A model generated the notes under the pieces. It made no database searches. It was not told where the DNA came from and worked only from the letters and a program-made list of their open reading frames with translations. Both the position numbers and the translations under genes were made by a program. Shown here in pieces: positions 27,144 through 36,157 of a stretch of DNA of 64,000 nt (within the stretch, counting starts at the first letter, position 1; every line of letters begins with the position of its first letter). Location: contig JAWKKV010000005.1 of the NCBI GenBank assembly GCA_041393015.1, forward strand, positions 248,001 through 312,000, written 5' to 3'. This DNA is from JAGQYH01 sp041393015 (lineage in GTDB: Bacteria > Bacteroidota > Bacteroidia > Chitinophagales > JADIYW01).

Positions 27144-27506
27144 TTAATAAGTGGAAATTGATTTTTTCATAGAAAGTCTTTCTTGAACCCTTACTATATC
27201 TAATGGTGTAATTGGAGCCACTATATAGTGTAATGCACCATATTTAAAGGCCTTAATCGCAGATCTTTCATTAGGTGAAATAATCACTAAGTTGAAATCA
27301 ATTATTCTCATTTCATTGATTAAATTAAAGCCACATTGTCCATTAATGTTGGTACTCATAAAAATCAAATCCGGTCTAATTTCATGCAAGGCACCGTAAT
27401 TATTACTTACATCGTAATATTTAGTCGAAAATTTATAGCTTTCGGAGAGATATTGCTTTAATATATCTTGATTGATTGATGGGTCTAAAATGAAGGCTAC
27501 TTTCAT
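27144..27506 (-). CDS. Stand-alone degenerate receiver (pseudo-receiver) protein
   Basis: 120 residues, a single CheY-like fold. The layout follows receivers: beta-1 MKVAFILDPS, then PDLIFMSTNINGQCGF where the phospho-accepting Asp should be but Ser51 is found, then AIKAFKYGALHYIVAPIT where the conserved Lys is Ala97. So both key residues are lost and phosphorylation is unlikely. The last segment closely resembles the same part of the neighbouring LytTR regulator (AVKAFNYAAMHYLLKPIS), suggesting it arose by duplication of that receiver domain. It has no output domain. Its promoter carries the same direct-repeat site as the adhesin, so I infer a target and possible modulator of the LytTR system. 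Confidence 0.75.
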   Translation of the reverse strand: MKVAFILDPSINQDILKQYLSESYKFSTKYYDVSNNYGALHEIRPDLIFMSTNINGQCGFNLINEMRIIDFNLVIISPNERSAIKAFKYGALHYIVAPITPLDIVRVQERLSMKKSISTY

Positions 27507-27576
27507 AAAAACTTTGAGGACAATTAGTCATTACAAAAGCAAGTATATAAATTAAATGAAGCGGTAATTTTACAAA

Positions 27577-27610
27577 ACCATCTTTGGTATCTATAATTTC
27601 ATAAGTGGTA
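27577..27610 (-). promoter_or_regulatory. LytTR-like direct repeat, site 3 (pseudo-receiver promoter)
   Basis: On the minus strand: TACCACTTATGAA (27598-27610), 8 nt, then TACCAAAGATGG (27578-27589), period 21 bp. The distal half is more diverged. A -7-like TATACTTG follows on the minus strand (27540-27547). It lies between the kinase stop and the pseudo-receiver start, 71 bp from the latter. Confidence 0.65.
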
Positions 27611-27629
27611 GATATTTCACATAATGCCT

Positions 27630-30575
27630 TTATTGGATAAATGGAATATTGAGCTCTATTCTAGTTCCGGTAGTTTCCTTTCCGTCATTTAAGTCGATAA
27701 TTTTAATATTACCTTCTTTATGCAATAATTTTAGTCTATTGAGCACCAAAGACATTCCAAAAGATTTTTTATGTCTTTTAGACTTGTTCTCATTTCTTCT
27801 TCCAACACCATTATCAGTAATTAAACACAGTAATGTATCTTTAGAATAGTCTTGAAAAACAATTGAAAGCCGACCTACTTTTTCAAGCCCATCAAATCCG
27901 TGAATAATGGCATTCTCTATAAAAGGTTGAACTAACATTGGTGGGATTTTGACATTGGGATCTATTAGCTTATTCACTATTTCATATTCAAACTTGGATT
28001 CAAATCTTGTTAACTCCAATTCCAAGTAGTTGTTCAACAGTTCAATCTCTTCATCAATAGGTATAAACTTTTCGGTAGAATGATTCAGTGTCAATCGCGT
28101 ATATTTCGAGAATTTAGTTAGATAATCTTCTGATTCCCTCTTTTTATCTTTCATTATCATATATTTTAAGGATGACAATGAATTGAACATAAAGTGAGGA
28201 TTCATTTGTGCTTGCAAAGCTTTTCTTTCTAGCTCTAGTATCGTAAGCTCATTTTGTTGCTTTAATCTTTCTCGTCTATTAATGAAAAGTGTGAGTTTTA
28301 TCACCAACCAAATCAAAAGCAAGATATAAACCACTATAAATACCCAATGAATCATAATAGGTATTCGCTTTTTAAAACTCAGCAAGACTATAGGGTCAGT
28401 CCATTTTTTATCTTCCAACTCATAACTCATTAGCAACTTAAATTTTCCTGCGGGAAGATTGGTATATCTTATATTTCTGTTGGGCGTGTAATTCCATCTA
28501 TCCTCTAATCCTTCTAACTTGTACTTGTAGTTTATTTTACCCTCTTTAATATAATTTAAGGCTTCGTATTCAACTTCTAATCGGGTATGAATATGCCTTA
28601 ATGTTAGCGATCGATCCACTGGCCACTCACGATCATTAATGCTTAATCTCTTAAATATTAAAGGGCTAACAGCCTTCGTTTCCTGGTTTTTCTTGTTAAG
28701 ACTTAATAATGTTATACCAACTTTTGAGGCCACCCATAAAGTGTCATTTTTTAGATAAAAGTCATCAACTTCATTCGTCAACAAGCCATTTGCAGTAGTA
28801 AAATTCCTTATGTTATAATTTTCATCTAGCACACTTAAACCGGTGTTGCTCGACACGATGATATAATTATCTTGATAGATAATCTTTTCAAGATTATCAG
28901 ATATCATTCCTTCTTCTTCTGTTAACCAAGTTGATATGGAATCTTTTTCTATCCAGAGTCCACGATCTAAGGAAGTAAAGATTCGAATGTTATCTTCAAT
29001 AACAATATCAGAGATGCTTGAGTTAAAAAATGGATGATTGATATAATAGGGTTCAACGGCTAAACTATGTATAGCTTGAATATCTTCATCACTATAATTA
29101 TTTAGGAATCGATTATTTAAGTTAGCTACCTTAATACCACTTGATGTTCCTACTAAAAAAACATCATCAACGGCATGAGCGAAACAATTTAATCGAAATG
29201 GAATGTTATAAACGATTGATTTTTCTATCTCCTCACTATAAAGTAAAATTTCACCACGTCCTAATAGAAACAACTGGGTATCGGCTAACACTTCGTAATC
29301 AACATAAAACATGTTTACCTTAAACTTATGGTCGTCAAAACATTCATTTTCGAAATTGAGTATTTTATTTTTTTCTACATAATATCTATACAAATGCTCT
29401 TTTTGTAGAACAACAGCAAGAGATTTTTTTTCTTGTTTTAACTCTATAAATTCATTTGAGGATACTTTGTAAATTTCCTCCTTATCAATAACTGCCAATA
29501 ATTTATCCTCATCCCCAATTAGATTTATTAACGCAACCCTTTCCTTAAACTTTAGATGCTTGAAATTTCCTAATGTAGAAAATTGTAGCCCTTTATAACC
29601 GCTCCCGCACCATAAATTATTATGGTCATCAAATAAAATGGAGATGGTAGATTGATTCCTTAATAATTGAGTGGGCTTATCAATATCGCCATTCTCGAAC
29701 TTGATTAAACCATCTTGATATAAGGCCACATAAAGGTGTCCTTGTTGATCGACGGCAAGATTGAAAATGGTATTTTGAAAAGTCTTTAAATACTTAAGCT
29801 TATTGTTTTCTATTTTAAAAAGCATTGCTTGAATGCTAAAGTAAACTACATTTTTGCCTTCAGCTGTATAGGCTAAGTAGCGCTCATGTTGTTCTAAACC
29901 TAATATCGTGTCCATATCATTATAGGACAAACTAACACCTTCTAACTGTTCTTGAACAAAGTAACCATTGATATGAATAATAGCATCATCACCAACATCT
30001 ACTAAGCTTACTCCGTAATCTTGTGATTTTTTCTCGAGTAGTGTCCCATCCTTCTTAAACTTAAAATAACTAGGCTTTCCTGAATCATTCCAAAAAGCAA
30101 TGTAAAGATTATCTTTGTCAGTAGCTAAGGATAATATCTGTGCTTTTCGATCAATATCTATTATTTCTGAATTTCCTTTAAACTCAGTGATGATATCGTT
30201 TTTGATACAGAAAACTTTGTAGTCATCCCCAATCAAGTAAATAGTGTTGTTTTCGTCAGCATGAACATGAAAAATTAGATTGGTAGATAAACCATCTTTA
30301 ATGGTAAACCTTTTAAACTCATAACCATTGTATTTTACAATTCCTCGACCTGTTCCAAACCAGATATAACCTTGTTTATCTTGGATAATTTTGAAAGTCT
30401 GAGATGTAGGCATGCCTTCGTCCACGCCATATGACTTAAATACATATTCAAAGTCTTGACTTTCGGTTTTTTGAATGGCAAGAAGCAACCCAAAAAGTAG
30501 TATTAATATCGATTTAAAATTTATAATAAAATTGTTTATTGTAAGCGTTTTGGCATGTTTCGAGCCTAAAAACAC
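27630..30575 (-). CDS. LytS/YehU-type sensor histidine kinase with Reg_prop propeller and Y_Y_Y domain
   Basis: 981 residues. An N-terminal signal/anchor (ILILLFGLLLAIQKTESQ) precedes a long beta-propeller of two-component-regulator repeats (IIQDKQGYIWFGTGRGIVKY is the first), a Y_Y_Y domain near 690-750 (YKLEGLEDRWNYTPN...NLPAGKF), one membrane helix (HWVFIVVYILLLIWLVIKL), a coiled coil, then a His_kinase domain (QAQMNPHFMFNSLSSLKYMI, phospho-accepting His in NPHF) and an ATPase domain (NAIIHGF, DNGVGRRN). It probably senses a periplasmic signal and phosphorylates the LytTR regulator encoded 37 bp upstream. This propeller architecture is typical of Bacteroidota sensors. Confidence 0.9.
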   Translation of the reverse strand: MFLGSKHAKTLTINNFIINFKSILILLFGLLLAIQKTESQDFEYVFKSYGVDEGMPTSQTFKIIQDKQGYIWFGTGRGIVKYNGYEFKRFTIKDGLSTNLIFHVHADENNTIYLIGDDYKVFCIKNDIITEFKGNSEIIDIDRKAQILSLATDKDNLYIAFWNDSGKPSYFKFKKDGTLLEKKSQDYGVSLVDVGDDAIIHINGYFVQEQLEGVSLSYNDMDTILGLEQHERYLAYTAEGKNVVYFSIQAMLFKIENNKLKYLKTFQNTIFNLAVDQQGHLYVALYQDGLIKFENGDIDKPTQLLRNQSTISILFDDHNNLWCGSGYKGLQFSTLGNFKHLKFKERVALINLIGDEDKLLAVIDKEEIYKVSSNEFIELKQEKKSLAVVLQKEHLYRYYVEKNKILNFENECFDDHKFKVNMFYVDYEVLADTQLFLLGRGEILLYSEEIEKSIVYNIPFRLNCFAHAVDDVFLVGTSSGIKVANLNNRFLNNYSDEDIQAIHSLAVEPYYINHPFFNSSISDIVIEDNIRIFTSLDRGLWIEKDSISTWLTEEEGMISDNLEKIIYQDNYIIVSSNTGLSVLDENYNIRNFTTANGLLTNEVDDFYLKNDTLWVASKVGITLLSLNKKNQETKAVSPLIFKRLSINDREWPVDRSLTLRHIHTRLEVEYEALNYIKEGKINYKYKLEGLEDRWNYTPNRNIRYTNLPAGKFKLLMSYELEDKKWTDPIVLLSFKKRIPIMIHWVFIVVYILLLIWLVIKLTLFINRRERLKQQNELTILELERKALQAQMNPHFMFNSLSSLKYMIMKDKKRESEDYLTKFSKYTRLTLNHSTEKFIPIDEEIELLNNYLELELTRFESKFEYEIVNKLIDPNVKIPPMLVQPFIENAIIHGFDGLEKVGRLSIVFQDYSKDTLLCLITDNGVGRRNENKSKRHKKSFGMSLVLNRLKLLHKEGNIKIIDLNDGKETTGTRIELNIPFIQ

Positions 30576-30612
30576 ATAAATTAATTAAACATATTAGTAG
30601 AAACAATTTCCT

Positions 30613-31311
30613 CTAATTCTTATTCAGTAATTCAACAAGGCCTTTCTTTTTCCTTCTTGATACTGGCAATTCCATTCCATTGATCAAATAGATACAATTT
30701 TTCTTATCACTTATAGATTCAATAAAATTAATATTTACAATTACAGAATGGTGTACTCTATAAAATTGATCATTCAATTGAGGCTCAATTTGGCTAAGTT
30801 TTTTAGAGCTAAATACTTTGGGTTCACCTAATCGATAAACAGAAGAGTAACTCCCATCTGCCACAATGTGTGTAAGTTTAGCAAAATGTATTTGATAAGA
30901 AGTATCAATCGTTTTTAGATAAAAGCCCTGCTCGTTTGTTAGTTCATCTTCCTTATCATATTTTTTAGCAATGCGCTTCATTGCATCCTCAATATCTTCT
31001 CTAGAAATAGGTTTTAGGAGATAATGCATGGCCGCATAATTAAATGCTTTTACAGCATATTCATCAAAAGCTGTAGTAAAAACCAATTGAAAGAATCTAT
31101 TTTCTAATTCGTTCAAAATATCAAATCCAGACTGATTGCCTAGTTGAATATCTAAAAACACCACATCCGGATTAACGGATTCAATTTTTGACAACGCACT
31201 ACTTACGCTATTGGCCTCATGTATTTCGTGAACATTGGGATAGCTCTCTTCTAAATAGATTTTTACTATTTCCCTACAATGCATTTCATCATCTACAACA
31301 AGTATTTTCAT
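30613..31311 (-). CDS. LytTR-family response regulator
   Basis: 232 residues. The receiver domain has the acidic pair in VVDDE, phospho-acceptor Asp54 (PDVVFLDIQLG), the conserved Thr (FTTAFDEYA) and Lys (LLKPIS). After a linker near residue 125 a LytTR DNA-binding domain follows (KLTHIVADGSYSSVYRLG, then YRVHHSVIVNINFIESI). LytTR proteins bind direct repeats spaced by two turns; three such repeats with a 21-bp period lie downstream in this locus. It is followed after 37 bp by its cognate kinase. I infer control of the giant adhesin and of the degenerate receiver. No copy of the repeat is visible before this operon itself, so autoregulation through it is not supported. Confidence 0.92.
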   Translation of the reverse strand: MKILVVDDEMHCREIVKIYLEESYPNVHEIHEANSVSSALSKIESVNPDVVFLDIQLGNQSGFDILNELENRFFQLVFTTAFDEYAVKAFNYAAMHYLLKPISREDIEDAMKRIAKKYDKEDELTNEQGFYLKTIDTSYQIHFAKLTHIVADGSYSSVYRLGEPKVFSSKKLSQIEPQLNDQFYRVHHSVIVNINFIESISDKKNCIYLINGMELPVSRRKKKGLVELLNKN

Positions 31312-31402
31312 AATGGATAACTTTATTAAATCGTATTTAATAATTCTGGAAGAATAACCGTGAAGATAATCTTACTCTCAATAATTAGCTATTGGCTTTT
31401 AA

Positions 31403-31801
31403 TTAATCTGTGATAATAATTCTCTCCGGCAACTTGCCATATTTTGAAATGAAAAGATCAATTTTGTCTTTATTGATCTGACAATCTTCTGTGATAACTC
31501 CATTTTCAAATAAAAGCTTTACAAAATACATTGGCATTGCTTCTTGTGTTAATTCTACTACAATATTCTCTTGTGAAAAAATAAGTCGAGTGGGTTTATA
31601 TTCGTGATATTGAAAATATAGAATTTCCTCGTTAGTCGCTAAATCATAAATAGTAGATGAATTTTGAGCCATGCTATTTTTCTTCTTTAAGCATTCCTTC
31701 CCATCCACACTAATGATTCCTTTCTTCTCCTTAATTTCTTGTGCATTTGATTTGAAAAAAAATGCTCCTAAAAGAAGCACAGCTATCACAATTTTTTTCA
31801 T
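31403..31801 (-). CDS. Small secreted protein of unknown function
   Basis: 132 residues with a signal peptide (MKKIVIAVLLLGAFFFKSNAQ). The mature part is hydrophilic and beta-rich, beginning EIKEKKGIISVDGKECLKKK. No family motif recognised. It lies 91 bp upstream of the LytTR regulator on the same strand and may share its transcript. A link to the signal sensed by the kinase is possible but only suggested by position. Confidence 0.5.
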   Translation of the reverse strand: MKKIVIAVLLLGAFFFKSNAQEIKEKKGIISVDGKECLKKKNSMAQNSSTIYDLATNEEILYFQYHEYKPTRLIFSQENIVVELTQEAMPMYFVKLLFENGVITEDCQINKDKIDLFISKYGKLPERIIITD

Positions 31802-31935
31802 ACTTACATTGTTTGAAACAAATCTACCAATTATTATTTATCATCAAACAACAAATGATTTTAGCTACAAAGTCCCCTGACCAAAATCAATACAATAACT
31901 AACAATTTCCTTTAATTTGTGGCAAATTTCAATTA

Positions 31936-34083
31936 ATGAAAAAATTTACGGACGAATTTAAGATTGTAGAAGAGGTCATTCAAAAAGTAGGAAAAACCAT
32001 CGTTTTAGGCACACCACTTGGAGCTGGAAAATCCAATCACATTATCAATGCATTTTATCAAAAAGCAATTGCTGACCCTACAATTGAGCTTACTATTTGT
32101 ACCGGATTAACGCTGCAACGTCCAAAAGGTGGTAGTGATTTAGAGCAGCGCTTTATTAATATGTTTGAAGAAAGAATTTTTGGCGATTATCCTGATTTAG
32201 ATTACGAACTAGCACGAACAACTAATACATTACCTAATAATATCAAGGTTATTGAATTTTATTTCCCGCCGGGAAAATTTATCAAAAACAATAAAGCTCA
32301 ACAACATTACATCTCTTCCAACTACACCCATGTAGTTAGAGATATGGTAGATAGAAAAATCAATGTATTAACTCAGATGGTGGCTCATAAGACAATTAAT
32401 GGTGAGTCGCTTTTTTCATTGAGTTGCAATCCTGACGTAACTATTGATATGGCTGCTTTATTAGAAGATTGTGGCTATCCGGTGGCAATGATCGCACAAG
32501 TCAACCAAAATTTGCCATTTATGTATGGTGAAGCTGTTGTAAAGGATGACTTTTTCGAATATGTATTAGACGACTCTAGCAAGTATTATAAAATATTCGG
32601 GCCGCCCAAAATGAGTGTTTCTGATGCCGATTATATGATTGGATTATACTGCAGCGCTTTAGTAAAAGACGATGGAGAGTTACAAATCGGTATCGGCTCT
32701 CTAGGAGATAGTACAGTATATAATTTATTGTTACGACACCAACAAAACGATGTTTACCAGCAAATTTTGAAAGACTTAAAAGTGAATGACAAGTTCGGTA
32801 AAGAAATTGAACTTTTAGGAGATACTGCACCCTTTCAAGATGGATTGTTTGGCGCTACAGAAATGCTGGTAGATGGATTTATGCATTTGTATAAGGCCGG
32901 AATCATTAAGAAGAAAGTCTACGATAACTTCCAATTACAATATTTAATCAACGCCGATTTAATTGAAGCTGATTTTAAGGATGATATTTTGGAGGTTTTG
33001 TTTAAAAATAGAATCATAAGAAATAGATTAACACAAGTAGATTTTAATTTTTTGCAAGAATGGGGCATTTTAAAAGAGGGCTTAACCTTTGAAGATGATC
33101 TAATCTGTTTCGAGGACGGTGATAAATTTCGTGCCATTTTAGATGATGCTGCTAGTTTAAACACCTTGAAAACCAAGTGTTTAGGCAGCTCTCTAAAACA
33201 TGGACAGATGATGCATGGAGGGTTTTTCTTAGGTCCTGAGGAATTCTATCAATGGCTGCGAGACCTTCCTGAGGAAGAAAAAAAATTGATCAATATGAAA
33301 AGTGTTCAGAAGATCAATCAATTATACGGATATGAGATGATTAATAGATTGCATAGAAAAAATGCAAGATTCATTAACAGTTGTATGATGACAACGCTTT
33401 CCGGTGCTGCTGTTAGTGATGGTTTAGAAGATGGGAAAGTAGTTAGTGGTGTTGGCGGTCAGTATAATTTTGTGGCTATGGCACAAGAACTTCCTGATGG
33501 AAATTCAATTTTAAATTTAAGAAGTACTCGATTTGAAAAAGGCAAGTTAAAATCCAATATTATTCCATTCTATGGGCACATTACTATTCCAAGGCATTTA
33601 AGAGATATAGTCGTAACTGAATATGGTATTGCATTTATTAGAGGTAAAACCGATGCAGAAATCATCAAAGCGTTATTAAACATTACCGATTCCCAATTTC
33701 AAGAAGAGCTATTGAGTTGGGCCAAAAAAGTTGGTAAAATAGAAGCTGATTATCAGATTCCAGCACTATATAAAAACAACACACCAGCCTCCTATTTAAG
33801 TATTCTAAAAAAATATAAAAGGGAAAACTTCTATCAACCTTTCCCTTTTGGCACCGCATTAAGCAAAAAGGAAATAAAAATAGGAAAAGCACTGAAAGCA
33901 CTGAAAAAAGATCTGGCTTCAAAGCCTGCTTTAATCAAAACCATTTTTAAAGGATTGTTTTTATCCCCTCAACCACAAGACAAAGAATTGTTAGAAGCCA
34001 TGCAGTTGTTACATCCTAAGAACATGCAAGAAAGATTGTATCAAAAGCTATTACTTGCAAAATTTAGAGCATTTGGATATTAA
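31936..34083 (+). CDS. Acetyl-CoA hydrolase/transferase family protein
   Basis: 715 residues, longer than the roughly 430-550 of most family members. The N-terminal part has the CoA-transferase opening (KTIVLGTPLGAGKSNHIINA, then CTGLTLQRP). The C-terminal catalytic region is well kept: INQLYGYEMINRLHRKNARF, NSCMMTTLSGAAVSDG, VVSGVGGQYNFVAMAQEL, and HLRDIVVTEYGIAFIRGKTD. Family members move CoA between acetate, succinate, 4-hydroxybutyrate or similar acids; the acid used here cannot be told. Middle residues about 200-440 carry extra sequence compared with the short enzymes. It is likely monocistronic and cytoplasmic, ending just before nosD. Confidence 0.8.
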   Translation: MKKFTDEFKIVEEVIQKVGKTIVLGTPLGAGKSNHIINAFYQKAIADPTIELTICTGLTLQRPKGGSDLEQRFINMFEERIFGDYPDLDYELARTTNTLPNNIKVIEFYFPPGKFIKNNKAQQHYISSNYTHVVRDMVDRKINVLTQMVAHKTINGESLFSLSCNPDVTIDMAALLEDCGYPVAMIAQVNQNLPFMYGEAVVKDDFFEYVLDDSSKYYKIFGPPKMSVSDADYMIGLYCSALVKDDGELQIGIGSLGDSTVYNLLLRHQQNDVYQQILKDLKVNDKFGKEIELLGDTAPFQDGLFGATEMLVDGFMHLYKAGIIKKKVYDNFQLQYLINADLIEADFKDDILEVLFKNRIIRNRLTQVDFNFLQEWGILKEGLTFEDDLICFEDGDKFRAILDDAASLNTLKTKCLGSSLKHGQMMHGGFFLGPEEFYQWLRDLPEEEKKLINMKSVQKINQLYGYEMINRLHRKNARFINSCMMTTLSGAAVSDGLEDGKVVSGVGGQYNFVAMAQELPDGNSILNLRSTRFEKGKLKSNIIPFYGHITIPRHLRDIVVTEYGIAFIRGKTDAEIIKALLNITDSQFQEELLSWAKKVGKIEADYQIPALYKNNTPASYLSILKKYKRENFYQPFPFGTALSKKEIKIGKALKALKKDLASKPALIKTIFKGLFLSPQPQDKELLEAMQLLHPKNMQERLYQKLLLAKFRAFGY

Positions 34084-34115
34084 AATCCCCCATTAACAAA
34101 TTATTTTAAGATTTT

Positions 34116-34136
34116 AAGACTTTTTTATCTTTTTAT
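34116..34136 (+). promoter_or_regulatory. T-rich motif before nosD
   Basis: AAGACTTTTTTATCTTTTTA starts here and is similar to the identical motif copies before nirK and the nosZ operon. It lies 61 bp before the nosD ATG. Confidence 0.4.
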
Positions 34137-34137
34137 C

Positions 34138-34151
34138 ATGATATTTATCAA
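34138..34151 (+). promoter_or_regulatory. FNR-like dyad before nosD
   Basis: ATGATATTTATCAA matches the CRP/FNR consensus TTGAT-N4-ATCAA at 9 of 10 fixed positions, 46 bp before nosD. This suggests oxygen- or NO-responsive activation by an FNR-family regulator encoded elsewhere. Confidence 0.5.
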
Positions 34152-34197
34152 TTGATTAGATTTTTAATACCTATACCTTTGATGATATTTTGAGATA

Positions 34198-35463
34198 ATG
34201 CTAAGAAGCAATTATAGAACCGTCTTTATTTTATTAAGTATCATGACATTTGTTTTCAGTATAAATTGTACTGAAGCTAAAACAATTAATGTTTGTCCTA
34301 ACTGCACCATTAAAACAATCAAAATAGCGATTACTTCTGCCACTCCTTACGATACCATACTACTTCAAAAAGGCATTTATAAAGAACATGAGCTCATTAT
34401 AGATAAACCATTAACACTAAAAGGTCAAAAGGAAAGCATCATTGATGGTGAAGAAAAAGGCAATATTTTATTGATTGATGCCAATTATGTAACCATTTCA
34501 GGAGTTACATTTATCAATGTAGGCAGCAGTTATACAGAAGATTTTGCCGCCATTAAACTTCGAAGAACAAGATATTGTCGTGTTGAAAACAACTATTTAG
34601 AAAATGTATTTTTCGGTGTGGTATTGGAAAAATCAAAGTATGCTACCATAAAAGGCAACCATATTAAAAGCAATGCTAAAGATGAATTTAACTCGGGCAA
34701 CGGTATTCATTTATGGTATTGCCAAAACATCTCTATTGATAGCAATGAAATCTACAATTTACGAGATGGTATTTATCTTGAATTTGTGGATAGCAGTACG
34801 ATTTCTCATAACATTAGCAAAAATAATTTAAGGTATGGATTGCACTTTATGTTTTCTAACCATAACGAATATTCCAACAACCTTTTTCAAAACAATGGTG
34901 CCGGTGTAGCGGTCATGTTCTCGAAGCACATTCAAATGTTTGAGAATACTTTTACCAAAAATTGGGGTGTAGCTTCATATGGCCTGTTGTTAAAAGAAAT
35001 CAATGATGCAGAAATTCGAAACAATACTTTTGAGGAAAACACCATTGGCATTAATGTAGAAGGCACCAATAGGATCAACTACTTTGCTAACGATTTTAAA
35101 AGAAATGGTTGGGCTGTAAAAATACACGGTGGCTGTTACCTCAACAACTTCAAACAAAATAATTTCTTGTACAATACTTTTGATATTTCGTACAATGGAA
35201 AGATGAACGACAATTTATTCGACAATAACTATTGGAGCAATTACACCGGATATGATTTGGATAGAGACGATTACGGCGACATCCCATTTCGACCTGTTAA
35301 ACTCTTTTCTTATGTGGTGAATAAAACACCCGAAACCATCATTTTATTGAGAAGTTTATTCATTGATTTAATCAATGTTTCAGAAAAGGTCTCTCCTATT
35401 TTTACGCCGGATAATCTAATTGATAATCAACCATTAATGAAAGTCTACAGTGATAAAAATTGA
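34198..35463 (+). CDS. nosD: NosD, periplasmic nitrous-oxide-reductase maturation protein
   Basis: 421 residues. A signal peptide (VFILLSIMTFVFSINCTEA) leads into a right-handed beta-helix of CASH/NosD repeats, visible as recurring NNxF/xNxI turns (GIHLWYCQNISIDSNEIYN, DGIYLEFVDSSTISHN). It ends in the family-typical FDNNYWSNYTGYDLDRDDYG. NosD works with the NosFY ABC transporter to build the copper centres of NosZ in the periplasm. Its last 14 bases overlap nosF. The FNR-like dyad and T-rich motif just upstream suggest anaerobic control. Confidence 0.93.
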   Translation: MLRSNYRTVFILLSIMTFVFSINCTEAKTINVCPNCTIKTIKIAITSATPYDTILLQKGIYKEHELIIDKPLTLKGQKESIIDGEEKGNILLIDANYVTISGVTFINVGSSYTEDFAAIKLRRTRYCRVENNYLENVFFGVVLEKSKYATIKGNHIKSNAKDEFNSGNGIHLWYCQNISIDSNEIYNLRDGIYLEFVDSSTISHNISKNNLRYGLHFMFSNHNEYSNNLFQNNGAGVAVMFSKHIQMFENTFTKNWGVASYGLLLKEINDAEIRNNTFEENTIGINVEGTNRINYFANDFKRNGWAVKIHGGCYLNNFKQNNFLYNTFDISYNGKMNDNLFDNNYWSNYTGYDLDRDDYGDIPFRPVKLFSYVVNKTPETIILLRSLFIDLINVSEKVSPIFTPDNLIDNQPLMKVYSDKN

Positions 35464-36157
35464 AAACATACATAAAAGATTTGGCAAAGTTGATGTACTA
35501 AAAGGTGTCGATCTTACCATCAGTCAACCTGGTATTTTTGCGATATTAGGTCCTAATGGCAGTGGAAAAACGACACTGATAAAAAGCATATTGGGCTTAG
35601 TAATTCCAGACAAAGGCGATATAAAAGTTAATGACAAAAGTGTTTTACATCAATGGAATTACAGAAAACATATCGACTATCTACCACAGATAGCTCAATT
35701 TCCAAACAACCTTAGAGTAGATGAATTAATTGGTCTGATCAAAGATTTAAGAGATCAAAAAACACGTGATCAAGATTTGATTAAGCTTTTTGAGTTATCG
35801 CCATTTTTAAACAAAAAATTAGGTCATCTATCCGGCGGTACAAGGCAAAAAGTAAATCTGGTGCTAGCCTTTATGTGCGACAGTCCTTTGATGATTCTGG
35901 ACGAACCCACCACCGGCTTAGATCCATTATCAACCATTAGACTTAAAGAACTTTTAAAAGCCGCTGTGGCACAAGGGAAAACGATTCTAATTACTTCTCA
36001 CATTATGAGTTTTGTAGAAGAAAATTCAGATGAAATTGTGTTTTTACTAGATGGAAAAATCTATTTCAGAGGAGCTATTGCGAAAATTAAAGAAGATACT
36101 CAAATGGATAATTTAGAATCGGCTATTGCTGTCCTATTAAAAAACCACCATGTTTAA
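35450..36157 (+). CDS. nosF: NosF, ABC transporter ATP-binding protein
   Basis: 235 residues, starting at GTG inside the end of nosD (14-bp overlap), which points to translational coupling. Walker A is GPNGSGKTTLIK near residue 35, the signature LSGGTRQKVNLVLA near 128, Walker B MILDEPTTGLDP, and the H-loop ILITSHIMSFVEE. It powers the NosFY transporter used in assembling the CuZ centre of N2O reductase. The 8-bp overlap with nosY completes a compact nosDFY unit. Confidence 0.93.
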   Translation: MIKIENIHKRFGKVDVLKGVDLTISQPGIFAILGPNGSGKTTLIKSILGLVIPDKGDIKVNDKSVLHQWNYRKHIDYLPQIAQFPNNLRVDELIGLIKDLRDQKTRDQDLIKLFELSPFLNKKLGHLSGGTRQKVNLVLAFMCDSPLMILDEPTTGLDPLSTIRLKELLKAAVAQGKTILITSHIMSFVEENSDEIVFLLDGKIYFRGAIAKIKEDTQMDNLESAIAVLLKNHHV

